Positions 9,234 through 17,478 of a stretch of DNA of 64,000 nt are shown piece by piece. How positions within the stretch are numbered: position 1 is the stretch's first letter; the number at the start of each line of letters is the position of its first letter. The translations under genes were made by a program, and so were the position numbers. The notes beneath the pieces were generated by a model. The model was not told the DNA's origin. It was given only the letters and a program-made list of their open reading frames with translations, and searched no databases. The stretch lies in the NCBI RefSeq assembly GCF_947488945.1, contig NZ_CANLBS010000018.1:62001-126000 (forward strand), read 5' to 3'. The stretch comes from an uncultured Streptomyces sp. (GTDB lineage Bacteria; Actinomycetota; Actinomycetes; Streptomycetales; Streptomycetaceae).

Positions 9234-10915
9234 CGGCCGGCGGTGGGCAGGGTGAAGGTGCGCAGCCCCATCGTCTCGGCGGGATCGCCGGTGTGCTCGG
9301 GTCCCTGGGGTCCGTCCGGCGGGCCGCCGGCCTGGCCGCCGCCGTTGCGGCGGCGGGTGGGCTTCTGCCGCTTGCGGTCCTTGCGGCCGAAGCGCCTGCG
9401 GTCACCGTGCAGCAGCACGCCGAGCACCTGTCCGCCGGAGGCGCTGATGATCTCGCGGATGCGTTCCAGGTCGCTGCGGTGCACCTCGCGCGGGTCGCAC
9501 ACGATCATGACGCCCTCCACCCGGTCGACCAGGGCCACCGCGTCGGCGTAGGACAGGACGGGCGGAGCCAGCACGATGACGACCGCGCCGGGGCGGTCGG
9601 CGGTGCTCATGATCCGGCCGAGTGGGGCCGAGGTGAGGGCACGGGGCACGTTGTCCACCCGGGAGCCGGTGACCAGCGCGAAGGCGCCGGAGCCGGGCAC
9701 GTCCACGTTGGTGCGGCTGCCGGCCGGCCAGCTCCGGTCGCTGTCCTCGGAGGCCCAGCGGGCCCTCGGCTCGCTGACCGCGGCACCGAGTTCGTCGGCC
9801 AGGGAGGGGGTCCGCAGGTCCGCCTCGACGAGGAGCACCTCGCGGCCCATCTCGGCGAAGGCGGCGGCCAGGTTGGCGGCCGCGGCCACCGCGGCGGTGT
9901 TGTCCCCGCGCGGTGCGGTGACCAGCAGCCTGCGGTGCTCCGCGAAGGCGGGGTCGTAGGCCAGCCGGAAGGCGACCGCCCGGTACTCCTCCGCGAGCCG
10001 GCTGCCGCTGCGGCCGATGGCGAGCAGCTCCTCGGAGCCGCCGCGCTCGCGCGGCAGGGTGCCCAGCAGGGGTGCGCCGAGGGAGCGGACCAGTTCGCGG
10101 GGCGAGCGGACGGTGGGGTCGAAGACGAGGCGCACCCAGGAGAGCAGCAGCCCGAGGGCGAGGCCCACGACGCCGCCGAGGCCGACCAGCAGCGGCAGCC
10201 CGGCACCGGTCGGGGCGGTCGGGGCGACGGGCTTCTTGTTGAGGTAGCCCGGCGTGGTGTCGAGCGCCTGCAACTCCGATATCTTCCGGCTGAGTTCGGA
10301 GATGGAGACGATGAGGTTGGCGCGGGCGCTGGTCACGTCGTCGGACGCGCCGAGCTGGCTGTCGAGCTGGTCGCGCTTGCCCTCCAGCAGCTTGAGCTGG
10401 GAGCGGTAGCCGGCCGCCATGTTGTCGATGCTGCCCTCGGTGCGCTGCTTGCGGTGCTTGAGGTACGCCTCGGCCAGCGCCTCGGCCCGCGCCTTGGCCT
10501 GCTGGGGCGTGGCGCCGGTGTACGAGAAGCGCAGGGAGAGGGTGTTGGGCGGGTTGGTGACCTGGAGTCCGGCCAGCAGGTCGCGGGAGGAGACCTTGTC
10601 GCCCTCCTTGGCCAGCGCGCCCGCCGCCAGGGTGCCGACGGTGTCGCTGACGGCGGTCTGGCGCTCGGAGCCGATGTTGATGCCCTTGTCGGCGGAGGCG
10701 CCGGTGGCGAAGGGGTCGGCCGTCGCGGACCTGACCAGCACCTCGCCGGTGGCGGCGTAGGTGTCCTCGCCGCCGACCGCGAGGTAGCCACCGCCGAGCA
10801 GGCCGACGAGTACGCCGGCGGCCAGCAGCGACCGGTAGCGCAGGAGTTGGCGGAACTGGTCGCGCAGGAGTGCGGGCTCGTCCTGTTCGTCCAGGGCGCG
10901 GATGGGATGCGTCAT
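9230..10915 (-). CDS. Wzz/tyrosine-kinase-like polysaccharide co-polymerase, degraded P-loop
   Basis: 561 residues. An N-terminal Wzz domain (helix near residues 30-50, a coiled-coil periplasmic-type region with repeated AEALAEAYLKHRK and ISELSRKISELQ segments, second helix near 240-260) is fused to a CpsD/Wze-like cytoplasmic domain. In that domain the Walker A position reads 'VTAPRGDNTAAV': the Lys and Ser/Thr of GxGKS/T are absent. Walker A' is weak ('LLVEADLRTP') and there is no C-terminal tyrosine cluster. I infer a chain-length regulator that no longer phosphorylates. The tail (about residues 500-561) is basic and Pro/Gly-rich. The ATG overlaps the upstream GT4 stop by four bases. Confidence 0.85.
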   Translation of the reverse strand: MTHPIRALDEQDEPALLRDQFRQLLRYRSLLAAGVLVGLLGGGYLAVGGEDTYAATGEVLVRSATADPFATGASADKGINIGSERQTAVSDTVGTLAAGALAKEGDKVSSRDLLAGLQVTNPPNTLSLRFSYTGATPQQAKARAEALAEAYLKHRKQRTEGSIDNMAAGYRSQLKLLEGKRDQLDSQLGASDDVTSARANLIVSISELSRKISELQALDTTPGYLNKKPVAPTAPTGAGLPLLVGLGGVVGLALGLLLSWVRLVFDPTVRSPRELVRSLGAPLLGTLPRERGGSEELLAIGRSGSRLAEEYRAVAFRLAYDPAFAEHRRLLVTAPRGDNTAAVAAAANLAAAFAEMGREVLLVEADLRTPSLADELGAAVSEPRARWASEDSDRSWPAGSRTNVDVPGSGAFALVTGSRVDNVPRALTSAPLGRIMSTADRPGAVVIVLAPPVLSYADAVALVDRVEGVMIVCDPREVHRSDLERIREIISASGGQVLGVLLHGDRRRFGRKDRKRQKPTRRRNGGGQAGGPPDGPQGPEHTGDPAETMGLRTFTLPTAGR

Positions 10916-12174
10916 CGGCGTGTGCTCCTTCGTGCGTGCCCGAGGACCTCGGCGAGCAGGGCGTCGAAACGGGCGAGGCCCGCCTCGCGGCTCAGGTGGA
11001 GGGTGACGTAGTCGGCGCCCCGGGCGCCGAGTCCGTCGGCCCCGGCGGGGTCGGCGGCCAGTTTCCGTACGGCGGCGAGCAGGGCCGACGGGTCTTCGGG
11101 GGCGACGAGGACGCCGGCGCCGGAGCGGCGCACTTCTTCCGCGGTGCCGCCCCCGGCGGCCACGGAGGCGACGACGGGCCGGCCGGAGACGAAGTAGGAG
11201 GTGAGCTTGGAAGGGACGCTCATGTCGAGGACGGACGCCCGCTGGGTGACGGCGAGCACGTCGGCGGCGGCGAGCACGTCCGTGAACCGGTCGGCGTCGG
11301 CGGGTGGCGCGAACTCGACGTTGGACAGTCCTTCGGCGCGGGCCCGCAGCGCGTCGCGCTGGTTGCCGTCGCCCATCAGCACCACCTTGACGTCGGGTGC
11401 CAGCCGCCCCGTCTCGACCAGGACCTCCAGCCCCTGCTTGAGACCCATGTTGCCGGAGTGCAGCACCACGACGGTCCCCGGATTCCAGCCGAGCCGGGCC
11501 CGGGTCGCCTCCCGGTCGGCCGTGGGGGGCCGCACGTGCGTCCAGTTGGGAACGACCCGGATGCGGGCCGGGTCGACGCCGAGGGCGGTGACGCCGGGCA
11601 CGAAGCTCTCGTGGATGACGCCGACCAGGGCGGCGCCGCGCAGCGCGTACCGCTCCGCCGCCGCGGCCACCGAGGCGGCCCTGCCCCCGCCCTTGATGCC
11701 GCTCTGCGCCGCGGCGGCGCCCATCAGGTCCTGCACGACGGGTATGTGCGGCACGCCGTGGCGGCGGGCGATCCGGGCGGCCAGCACCCCGCCCGCCAGG
11801 CTGGGCATCTGGGAGACGACGACGTCGGGGCGGACCCGGGGCGGCGCCAGCAGTCCGTGGCCGAGCACGCTGGCCTCGAACAGGGCCCGGCGCAGGGCGC
11901 TCTGGCGCGGCGGCACGTAGTGTCTTCGCCGGTGCACGGTCGCGCCGCCGCGGACCTCCTCGGCCCGGCGGACACCCCGGTACGCCTCGTCGACGCGCCA
12001 GGCCGGGTAGTGCGGCATTCCGGTCAGTACGTCGACGCGTGCCCCCGACTGCGCCCAGTGCTCCGCGAGTTGCGTGGCGTACGGGCCGATGCCCGTCAGT
12101 TCGGGCGCGTAGTTGGTGGAGACCACCAGAACGGCGTGGCCCTCCACCGTCGCGCTGCGGTCGTTCGTGGTCAT
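10912..12174 (-). CDS. Glycosyltransferase family 4 (WbuB-like)
   Basis: 420 residues, GT-B fold: N-terminal 'VVSTNYAPELTGIGPYATQLAEHW' (donor-independent glycine loop typical of WbuB/WcaI-type family 4 enzymes), then a C-terminal domain with 'VVLHSGNMGLKQGLEVLVE' and 'VPSKLTSYFVSGRPVVAS', where the usual E-x7-E is replaced by this SKLTSYF form, as in the WcaI branch. ATG 12174 has a GGGGGAAGG site upstream; an in-frame ATG at 12267 would add an unlikely 31-residue leader. First gene of the coupled GT4-Wzz-Wzx set. Confidence 0.88.
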   Translation of the reverse strand: MTTNDRSATVEGHAVLVVSTNYAPELTGIGPYATQLAEHWAQSGARVDVLTGMPHYPAWRVDEAYRGVRRAEEVRGGATVHRRRHYVPPRQSALRRALFEASVLGHGLLAPPRVRPDVVVSQMPSLAGGVLAARIARRHGVPHIPVVQDLMGAAAAQSGIKGGGRAASVAAAAERYALRGAALVGVIHESFVPGVTALGVDPARIRVVPNWTHVRPPTADREATRARLGWNPGTVVVLHSGNMGLKQGLEVLVETGRLAPDVKVVLMGDGNQRDALRARAEGLSNVEFAPPADADRFTDVLAAADVLAVTQRASVLDMSVPSKLTSYFVSGRPVVASVAAGGGTAEEVRRSGAGVLVAPEDPSALLAAVRKLAADPAGADGLGARGADYVTLHLSREAGLARFDALLAEVLGHARRSTRR

Positions 12175-12248
12175 CGTTCGATCGCCTTCCCCCCGGAACG
12201 GCTTCTGTCCCCCGGGGAACAGCCCCCACGAGCTTATCCGTTCACGGC

Positions 12249-12275
12249 TTGCACAAGTGTTCTTCACAGTAAGGT
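12249..12275 (+). promoter_or_regulatory. Candidate promoter for the cytidylyltransferase gene
   Basis: TTGCAC (12249-12254) and TAAGGT (12270-12275) are separated by 15 bases, a little short for the main sigma factor. They lie in the gap shared with the divergent GT4 gene, about 50 bases before the TagD-like start. Inferred only. Confidence 0.3.
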
Positions 12276-12323
12276 CGTCGGAAACATCACCACATAACGT
12301 TCACCTGGGGGGAGAGAACGCAC

Positions 12324-12776
12324 ATGGTGCAACACAGGGTGGGTTACGCACCGGGGGTCTACGACCTGTTCCACGTCGGCCACCTCAACATTCTTCGCCA
12401 CGCACGGAGTCAGTGCGACTACCTGGTCGCCGGCGTGGTCTCGGACGAGATGGCCGCCCTGGCGAAGGGGCACCGTCCGGTGATTCCGCTTCCCGAGCGT
12501 CTGGAGATCGTCCGCAGCGTCCGCTTCGTGGACGCCGCCTTCGTCGAGACCGTGCCGGACAAGGTCGAGACCTGGCAGCAGGTCAGGTTCGACGTGATCT
12601 TCAAGGGCGACGACTGGCGGGGCACCGAGAAGGGGAAGAAGCTCGAACGCGACTTCGCCGAAGTCGGCGTCGAGGTCGTCTACTTCCCCTACACCGTGCA
12701 CACGTCCAGCACCCAGTTGCGCAAGGCGCTGGACGTGCTCGTCAGCCCTCCGCCCGGAGCGCTCTCAGCTCCCTGA
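12324..12776 (+). CDS. TagD-like cytidylyltransferase
   Basis: 150 residues, the usual size for glycerol-3-phosphate cytidylyltransferases. The nucleotidyltransferase signature is clear: GVYDLFHVGH with the HxGH motif at His17-His20, a KGDDWRG segment and the C-terminal 'TSSTQLR', which matches the ISSTxIR motif. It should couple CTP to a polyol-phosphate; glycerol-3-phosphate is most likely by family, but ribitol- or other phosphates, or an ADP-heptose-type use of ATP, cannot be excluded. ATG 12324 follows GGGGGGAGAG. The gene converges on, and overlaps by 35 bases, a CDP-alcohol phosphotransferase gene, a natural partner that would use its product. Confidence 0.88.
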   Translation: MVQHRVGYAPGVYDLFHVGHLNILRHARSQCDYLVAGVVSDEMAALAKGHRPVIPLPERLEIVRSVRFVDAAFVETVPDKVETWQQVRFDVIFKGDDWRGTEKGKKLERDFAEVGVEVVYFPYTVHTSSTQLRKALDVLVSPPPGALSAP

Positions 12777-13494
12777 ACCACTTGGCGAGGAACGCCACCA
12801 GGAACAGGGCGTGCACCGCCGCCAGCAGGGCGTATCCCGCCCGGAAGGCGGCGGGCGCGCCCAGCAGCAGGAAGACCAGGCAGAAGACCCCGTAGTCGGC
12901 GGGCAGCAGTGCGACCGCCCGCACCCGGGAGACCGGTGCCGCCGGGGCGGGTTCCGGCGGGCGTGGCGCCGGTACCGCGACCGCGGCGGCGGCCGCCTTG
13001 CCGAGCTGTTCACGCAGCAGCCCCGCGCAGAAGGTGAGCACCGCGACGAACAGGAAGCCGAGCGGCAGCAACAGCCACGCCCCGCCGGTCCGTTCGCCGA
13101 ACCGGTAGAAGGAGATCAGCACGGCGGTGTGCACCAGGATCATCTTGGCGCAGTCGACCACGTGGTCCAGCCACTCGCCGTCCGGGCCGCCCCTGCCGGT
13201 GAGCCGGGCGAGCTGCCCGTCGGCCGAGTCGAAGGCGAAGCCGACGACCAGCCCCGCCCAGACGAGCAGGCCCAGCGCCCAGGACGGGGCCGTCGACGCC
13301 ACCGCGGCGATCGAGGCGAAGGTGAACGCCGCGCTCACCAGGGTCACTTGATTGGGCGTCAGTCCGCACCGGTAGGCGCCGGTCGCCAGGACCCGCCCCG
13401 CGGGCCGGTTCACGTACCGCGAATAGAGCGAGACGCCCTTGGACGTCTTCTGTGCCCCGCGCAATGCGCGCAGCACCGTACCCGTGCTTTCCAT
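12742..13494 (-). CDS. CDP-alcohol phosphatidyltransferase family membrane enzyme
   Basis: 250 residues. The full family signature D-x2-D-G-x2-A-R-x8-G-x3-D-x3-D lies at residues 89-114 (D89, D92, G93, A96, R97, G106, D110, D114), followed by about four to five membrane helices and a Pro/Ala-rich loop near residues 180-200. It should transfer a phosphoalcohol from a CDP-alcohol to an acceptor in the membrane. The TagD-like enzyme encoded opposite could supply CDP-glycerol or similar. ATG 13494 is preceded by GGGGGG; upstream in-frame starts look spurious. Confidence 0.87.
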   Translation of the reverse strand: MESTGTVLRALRGAQKTSKGVSLYSRYVNRPAGRVLATGAYRCGLTPNQVTLVSAAFTFASIAAVASTAPSWALGLLVWAGLVVGFAFDSADGQLARLTGRGGPDGEWLDHVVDCAKMILVHTAVLISFYRFGERTGGAWLLLPLGFLFVAVLTFCAGLLREQLGKAAAAAVAVPAPRPPEPAPAAPVSRVRAVALLPADYGVFCLVFLLLGAPAAFRAGYALLAAVHALFLVAFLAKWFRELRALRAEG

Positions 13495-13606
13495 ACGCCC
13501 CCCAGCGTCCAGCGGTGACCGAATCATGACACGTTCCGTTTCGGTCCACATGCCGTACATCGGCCCCGGAGTCCTCCTCCCGGTCCGAACGCGGGTGCGG
13601 GCGGGG

Positions 13607-13960
13607 CTACTTCTCCTCGGTGAGCTGCTCGTCGAGGTCGTCGAAGAGCAGTTCGTCGTGGTCGATCTGCCCGGTGCGGTACGCGGACCGGGCGACCAGG
13701 TGGGCGGCGACGGGGCCGGTCATCATCTGGAAGAAGACGATCAGTCCCAGGGTGGCGAGGTCCATCCCGCTGCGCAGCCGCATCGCCACTCCGGCCAGCA
13801 CGAGCAGGATGCCGAGCGTCTGCGGTTTGGTCGCCGCGTGGCTGCGGGAGACGACGTCGGGAAACCGCAGTATCCCGATGACGCCCAGCAGGCAGATGGC
13901 CGCGCCCAGCAGGACGAGTGCGGCTCCGGCGGTGTCCACGATCTGCAGCCAGGTGTTCAT
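13607..13960 (-). CDS. mnhG: Na+/H+ antiporter subunit G
   Basis: 117 residues with three membrane helices. The family core 'LLGAAICLLGVIGILRFPDVVSRSHAATKPQTLGI' (shown here only as a description: GIxRFPD followed by RxHAATKxxTLG) is present. Subunit G is an essential small part of the Mrp hetero-oligomeric antiporter. The C-terminal tail is acidic (residues 97-117). Its ATG overlaps the subunit F stop by four bases. It is the last gene of the six-gene operon. Confidence 0.93.
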   Translation of the reverse strand: MNTWLQIVDTAGAALVLLGAAICLLGVIGILRFPDVVSRSHAATKPQTLGILLVLAGVAMRLRSGMDLATLGLIVFFQMMTGPVAAHLVARSAYRTGQIDHDELLFDDLDEQLTEEK

Positions 13961-14292
13961 CGGGAGACCTCCTCGGAGCGGCCGGCCGGACCGCCGCGGC
14001 GCCGTCGGCCGGGGCGGTCCCGCACGGCGATGAAGCGGGCGATGCCGACCGAGCCGGTGAAGCCGAGGAAAGCCAGCACCAGCATGATCGGGAAGTAGAA
14101 CGGGTCGCGGGCCAGGGCGGACCGGGCGCCGAGGCCCGCGATGATGAGGGCGGCGCAGACGTCCAGGGACAGGGCGCGGTCGAGCATGGAGGGGCCGCGC
14201 CAGATCCGGTACAGCAGCAGGAGTCCGGCCACGGCGATCAGCGCCACGGCGGCGTACAACAGGAACCGGTCGACGTGCTCGGGTGCGCTCAC
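13957..14292 (-). CDS. mnhF: Na+/H+ antiporter subunit F
   Basis: 111 residues with three helices. The segment 'RIWRGPSMLDRALSLDV' carries the conserved GPxxxDRxxxxD of MrpF/MnhF proteins. The C-terminus is Arg-rich ('RPGRRRRGGPAGR'). GTG 14292 overlaps the subunit E stop (GTGA), and the stop overlaps the subunit G start. Confidence 0.92.
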   Translation of the reverse strand: MSAPEHVDRFLLYAAVALIAVAGLLLLYRIWRGPSMLDRALSLDVCAALIIAGLGARSALARDPFYFPIMLVLAFLGFTGSVGIARFIAVRDRPGRRRRGGPAGRSEEVSR

Positions 14293-14927
14293 GCGTCTGG
14301 CCTTCCGGTGTCGGGGCGGGGCGGCTCGGCGCGGGACGGCTCCCGCGCCACCCGGTCGATCTCCTCGCGGGTGCCGAAGGCGCGCACGGTCAGCTCCTCG
14401 ATCCTCCAGACGGAGGTGCGGGCCGCCTCCAGCTCGGCGGGCCGGTCCGCGTCGAGCACGTGCAGGAACAGGGTGGCGGTGGCGCGGCGCACCTCCACGA
14501 TCGCGCCGCCCGGCACGTTGGAGACGGCGACGGCGGTCGCGGTCAGCATCAGGTCGCTCCGGCACCGCAGCGGCACCGCGACGACCGCGGGCCGGTGCGG
14601 GCGGCCCGAGAAGATCTGCCGGGTCACCTTCACCCCGGAGGTGAACATGTCGTAGACCAGGTATCCGGCCAGCACCACCATGCCCACCGGGTGCAGCCGC
14701 AGCCCGAGGTCCACGCGGGGCAGCGGGAAGGCCATGCAGACCACGAACGCGACCACCACCCCGGTGATCACGTTCGCCCAGGTCAGGGTGGACCACAGCA
14801 GCACCCAGATCACGGTGAGCCAGGCGATCAGCGGCAGGTCCAGGACGCGGCGTCCGCGGCCCAGCGCCCAGCTGAGCGGCGGCAGGGCCGGTTCGGCCCG
14901 CGACTCGGCGGAGGGGTCCTCGCTCAC
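14289..14927 (-). CDS. mnhE: Na+/H+ antiporter subunit E
   Basis: 212 residues, somewhat longer than the usual 160. A proline-rich N-terminal extension (about 25 residues) precedes two or three helices ('LIAWLTVIWVLLWSTLTWANVITG') and the family segment 'PAVVAVPLRCRSDLMLTATAVAVSNVPG', which matches the conserved 'L.....LAN.ITLTPGT' region of MrpE. The last 30 residues are charged and probably disordered. GTG 14927 overlaps the subunit D stop. Confidence 0.9.
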   Translation of the reverse strand: MSEDPSAESRAEPALPPLSWALGRGRRVLDLPLIAWLTVIWVLLWSTLTWANVITGVVVAFVVCMAFPLPRVDLGLRLHPVGMVVLAGYLVYDMFTSGVKVTRQIFSGRPHRPAVVAVPLRCRSDLMLTATAVAVSNVPGGAIVEVRRATATLFLHVLDADRPAELEAARTSVWRIEELTVRAFGTREEIDRVAREPSRAEPPRPDTGRPDA

Positions 14928-16579
14928 CGGCCGAGCACCTCCTCGATGTACGGGGTACGGGCGAGCAGTTCGGCGGCCGCCCGGTCGGTGTACCCGGCCA
15001 GTGGTCCGGCGAACACGGTGAAGGCGACGCCGAGCACCACGGCCGCGGCGGTCGCCCCGACCATGGGGCGGGGCAGCTTGCTGGTGGTGGTGATGGAGCG
15101 TCCGTGCAGGGTCGCCGCGACCGCGCGGCCGGCGGGCTGCGGCTGCCCCTTGATCCCCTCGTCGCCGGTGCCGGGGATGGCGTCCGGGCCGAGGTCGGGG
15201 TCGTCGTCGTCCTCGTCGGAGTCGGACTCCAGCACGGTGCCGTCGAGGGCCTGGCCGGGTGGGGCGTCCCGCCAGAACGCGAGGTTCCAGATCTTCGCCA
15301 TCACGTACAGGGTGAGCAGGCTGGTCACCGCGGAGCCGCCCACCAGGATCCAGGCCCAGACACCGCCGTCGGCGACGCCGGCCCGCATCAGGCCGAGCTT
15401 GCCGATGAAGCCGGACAGCGGCGGGATGCCGGCCATGTTCATCGCGGGGACGAAGAAGAGCACCGCGAGCAGCGGCGCGGCCCGCGCGAGACCGCCGATC
15501 CGGGTGAGTTCGGTGGTGCCCGCCCGGCGTTCGATCAGCCCCGCGACCAGGAACAGGGTGGTCTGGACGGTGATGTGGTGGGCGACGTAGAAGATCGCGC
15601 CGCCGTAGGACAGCCGGGTGGCGAGGCCGATGCCGAAGACCATGAAACCGATGTGGCTGATGAGCGTGAACGAGAACATCCGCTTGAGGTCGGTCTGGGC
15701 GACCGCGCCGAGGATGCCGATGAGCATGGAGGCGAGGGCGACGGCCATCAGCAGGTCGCCGAGGCGGTTGCCGGGGAAGAGGAGCGTCTCGGTCCGCAGC
15801 ATGCAGTAGACGCCCACCTTGGTCAGCAGCCCGGCGAAGACGGCGGTGACCGGGGCGGGGGCGGTGGGGTAGGAGTCGGGGAGCCAGGCCCCCACCGGGA
15901 AGACCGCCGCCTTGATGCCGAACACGGTGAGCAGCATGCCCTGGATCAGCGTCTGCACGCCGAGCGGGAGTTCGGTCAGGCGCTGGGCGAGCTGCGCGAA
16001 GTTGGCGGTGCCGGTCGCCGCGTAGGTCATGGCGATGGCGGTGAGGAAGAGCATCGAGGAGAACAGCGAGATGATCACGTAGGTGGAGCCCGCCCGGACG
16101 CGCGGGGCGGTGCCGCCGAGGGTGAGCAGCACGAAGCTGGCGACCAGCATGATCTCGAAGCCGACGTAGAGATTGACCAGGTCACCGGCGAGGAAGGTGC
16201 AGGAGACCCCGGCGACGAGGATCAGATAGGCCGGGTGGAAGACGGCGACGGGGGTCTCCTGGTCCCGGTCGGACATGCCCTGGCCGAGGGAGTACACCAG
16301 CACGCAGAGGGTCACCGCCGAGGAGACCGTGAGCATCAGCGCCGAGAGCCGGTCGGCGACCAGGGTGATGCCGAGCGGCGGGGCGAAGTCGCCGAGGTGC
16401 ACGGAGAGCGGCCCCTGGTCGGCGGTGGCGAACATCAGCGTCGCGGAGAGCGCGAGCACGGCGGTGAGCACGGCGACGCTGATGAACCGCTGGAACCGCT
16501 TCAGCCGGGTGCCGAAGGCGAGGCTGAGTCCGGTGGCGCAGAGCGGCAGCAGCACCGGAAGCGGGACGAGGGCGTTCAT
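14924..16579 (-). CDS. mnhD: Na+/H+ antiporter subunit D
   Basis: 551 residues with about 14 helices, homologous to the NuoN/NuoM-type proton channels of complex I. The conserved 'GGTAPRVRAGSTYVI', 'LPDSYPTAPAPVTAVFAG' (the H/PTAPxPVTAxxxG family signature) and the Lys/Glu of the channel helices are present. Near the C-terminus is a 40-residue acidic insert ('ESDSDEDDDDPDLG') before the last helix. Part of the membrane complex that exchanges Na+ for H+. ATG 16579 overlaps the subunit C stop. Confidence 0.93.
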   Translation of the reverse strand: MNALVPLPVLLPLCATGLSLAFGTRLKRFQRFISVAVLTAVLALSATLMFATADQGPLSVHLGDFAPPLGITLVADRLSALMLTVSSAVTLCVLVYSLGQGMSDRDQETPVAVFHPAYLILVAGVSCTFLAGDLVNLYVGFEIMLVASFVLLTLGGTAPRVRAGSTYVIISLFSSMLFLTAIAMTYAATGTANFAQLAQRLTELPLGVQTLIQGMLLTVFGIKAAVFPVGAWLPDSYPTAPAPVTAVFAGLLTKVGVYCMLRTETLLFPGNRLGDLLMAVALASMLIGILGAVAQTDLKRMFSFTLISHIGFMVFGIGLATRLSYGGAIFYVAHHITVQTTLFLVAGLIERRAGTTELTRIGGLARAAPLLAVLFFVPAMNMAGIPPLSGFIGKLGLMRAGVADGGVWAWILVGGSAVTSLLTLYVMAKIWNLAFWRDAPPGQALDGTVLESDSDEDDDDPDLGPDAIPGTGDEGIKGQPQPAGRAVAATLHGRSITTTSKLPRPMVGATAAAVVLGVAFTVFAGPLAGYTDRAAAELLARTPYIEEVLGR

Positions 16580-17478
16580 CCGGTGGCTCCTGGGTCGGGC
16601 CGGCGGGGTTCGTCGCCGGCCGGTGGGTCGTCGGGGTGCTCGGGGTCGGGGTGCTTGGGGTCGGGGTGCTCGGGGTCGGGGTGCTCGGCGTCGGGGTGCT
16701 CGGCGTCGGGCCTGGCGGAGTCCGGGTGCGCGGGGTCGGAGGGTTCCGGGGCGGGCGCCTCGGAGCCCGGGTCGTCGCCGTCGTCCGCCGCGGGCCCCGG
16801 GCCGCCGGCCGGGGCGCGGTCGTCGGAGGAGGGGCCCGAACCGTGGTCCCCGCCGTCGGGCGCGTGCCCGCCGGCGCGGGCGGCGTCCCGGCGCGCCTCG
16901 GCCGCCTCGGCGTCGGCCGCCGCGTAGTCCTCGGGGTCGGCGCCCAGCACGTCGTGCCAGAGGTTGCCGGTGGCGCTGCGGCCCCGGGCCTGCAGGGCGC
17001 GGTCGGCGCGCAGCCGGTGCCGCAGGTGGCGCCGCCGCTCGCGGTATCGGTCGCGCTCCTCCTCCGTGGGCGCGTCGCCCGTGCGGTACTCCTCACGCAA
17101 CTGGGCCCGCTCGTCCATCACTTCGACGCGCAGCGCGATGCGCCGGTCCTCCAGGTCGTCGTGGACCTCGTCGGAGCCGGTGATCTGGTGGCTGCGGTAG
17201 GCCATGGCCAGGAGGAAGGAGGTGGTGGCCAGCGTGATCACGATGGCGGTCAGCGCGATGGCCTGCGGCAGCGGGTCGGTCACCTCGCGGAACGGCACGC
17301 CGTAGAGCAGCGGCGCCTCGCCCGCCGCGCCGGTGGAGGAGAGGACCAGGAGGTTGATGCCGTTGCCGATGATGACGGCGCCCAGCAGGATGCGGGTGAG
17401 CGGCCGGGTCAGCATGAGGATGCCGCCCACCGCGCAGAGCACCACGGCGGTGAACAGGAGCGAGGCGCTGACGATCAT
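16576..17478 (-). CDS. mnhC: Na+/H+ antiporter subunit C with long repetitive tail
   Basis: 300 residues; family members are usually about 110-150. Residues 1-100 are the three-helix NuoK-like core ('GxxLLLTRPLTRILLGAVIIGNGINLLVL', 'DPLPQAIALTAIVITLATTSFLLA'). Residues about 105-175 are highly charged and probably helical. Residues 175-300 are low-complexity Ala/Pro/Asp/Glu, including HPD[PA]E pentapeptide repeats at 257-283. The tail should face the cytoplasm. Its function is unknown. ATG 17478 overlaps the subunit A stop and the gene keeps the operon's coupled layout, so the tail is not a sign of misassembly. Confidence 0.9.
   Translation of the reverse strand: MIVSASLLFTAVVLCAVGGILMLTRPLTRILLGAVIIGNGINLLVLSSTGAAGEAPLLYGVPFREVTDPLPQAIALTAIVITLATTSFLLAMAYRSHQITGSDEVHDDLEDRRIALRVEVMDERAQLREEYRTGDAPTEEERDRYRERRRHLRHRLRADRALQARGRSATGNLWHDVLGADPEDYAAADAEAAEARRDAARAGGHAPDGGDHGSGPSSDDRAPAGGPGPAADDGDDPGSEAPAPEPSDPAHPDSARPDAEHPDAEHPDPEHPDPKHPDPEHPDDPPAGDEPRRPDPGATG
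16630..16710 (-). repeat. 15-base tandem repeat coding for HPDPE-type pentapeptides
   Basis: About five in-frame 15-base units with variants that change AEHPD, PEHPD and PKHPD. It lies inside the 3' part of mnhC and keeps the reading frame. Copy number may vary by slippage (inference). Confidence 0.85.

Noticed and set aside
16630..16710. Noncoding minisatellite
   Set aside because: The repeats keep the mnhC frame and end in its stop that overlaps mnhD, so they are coding.
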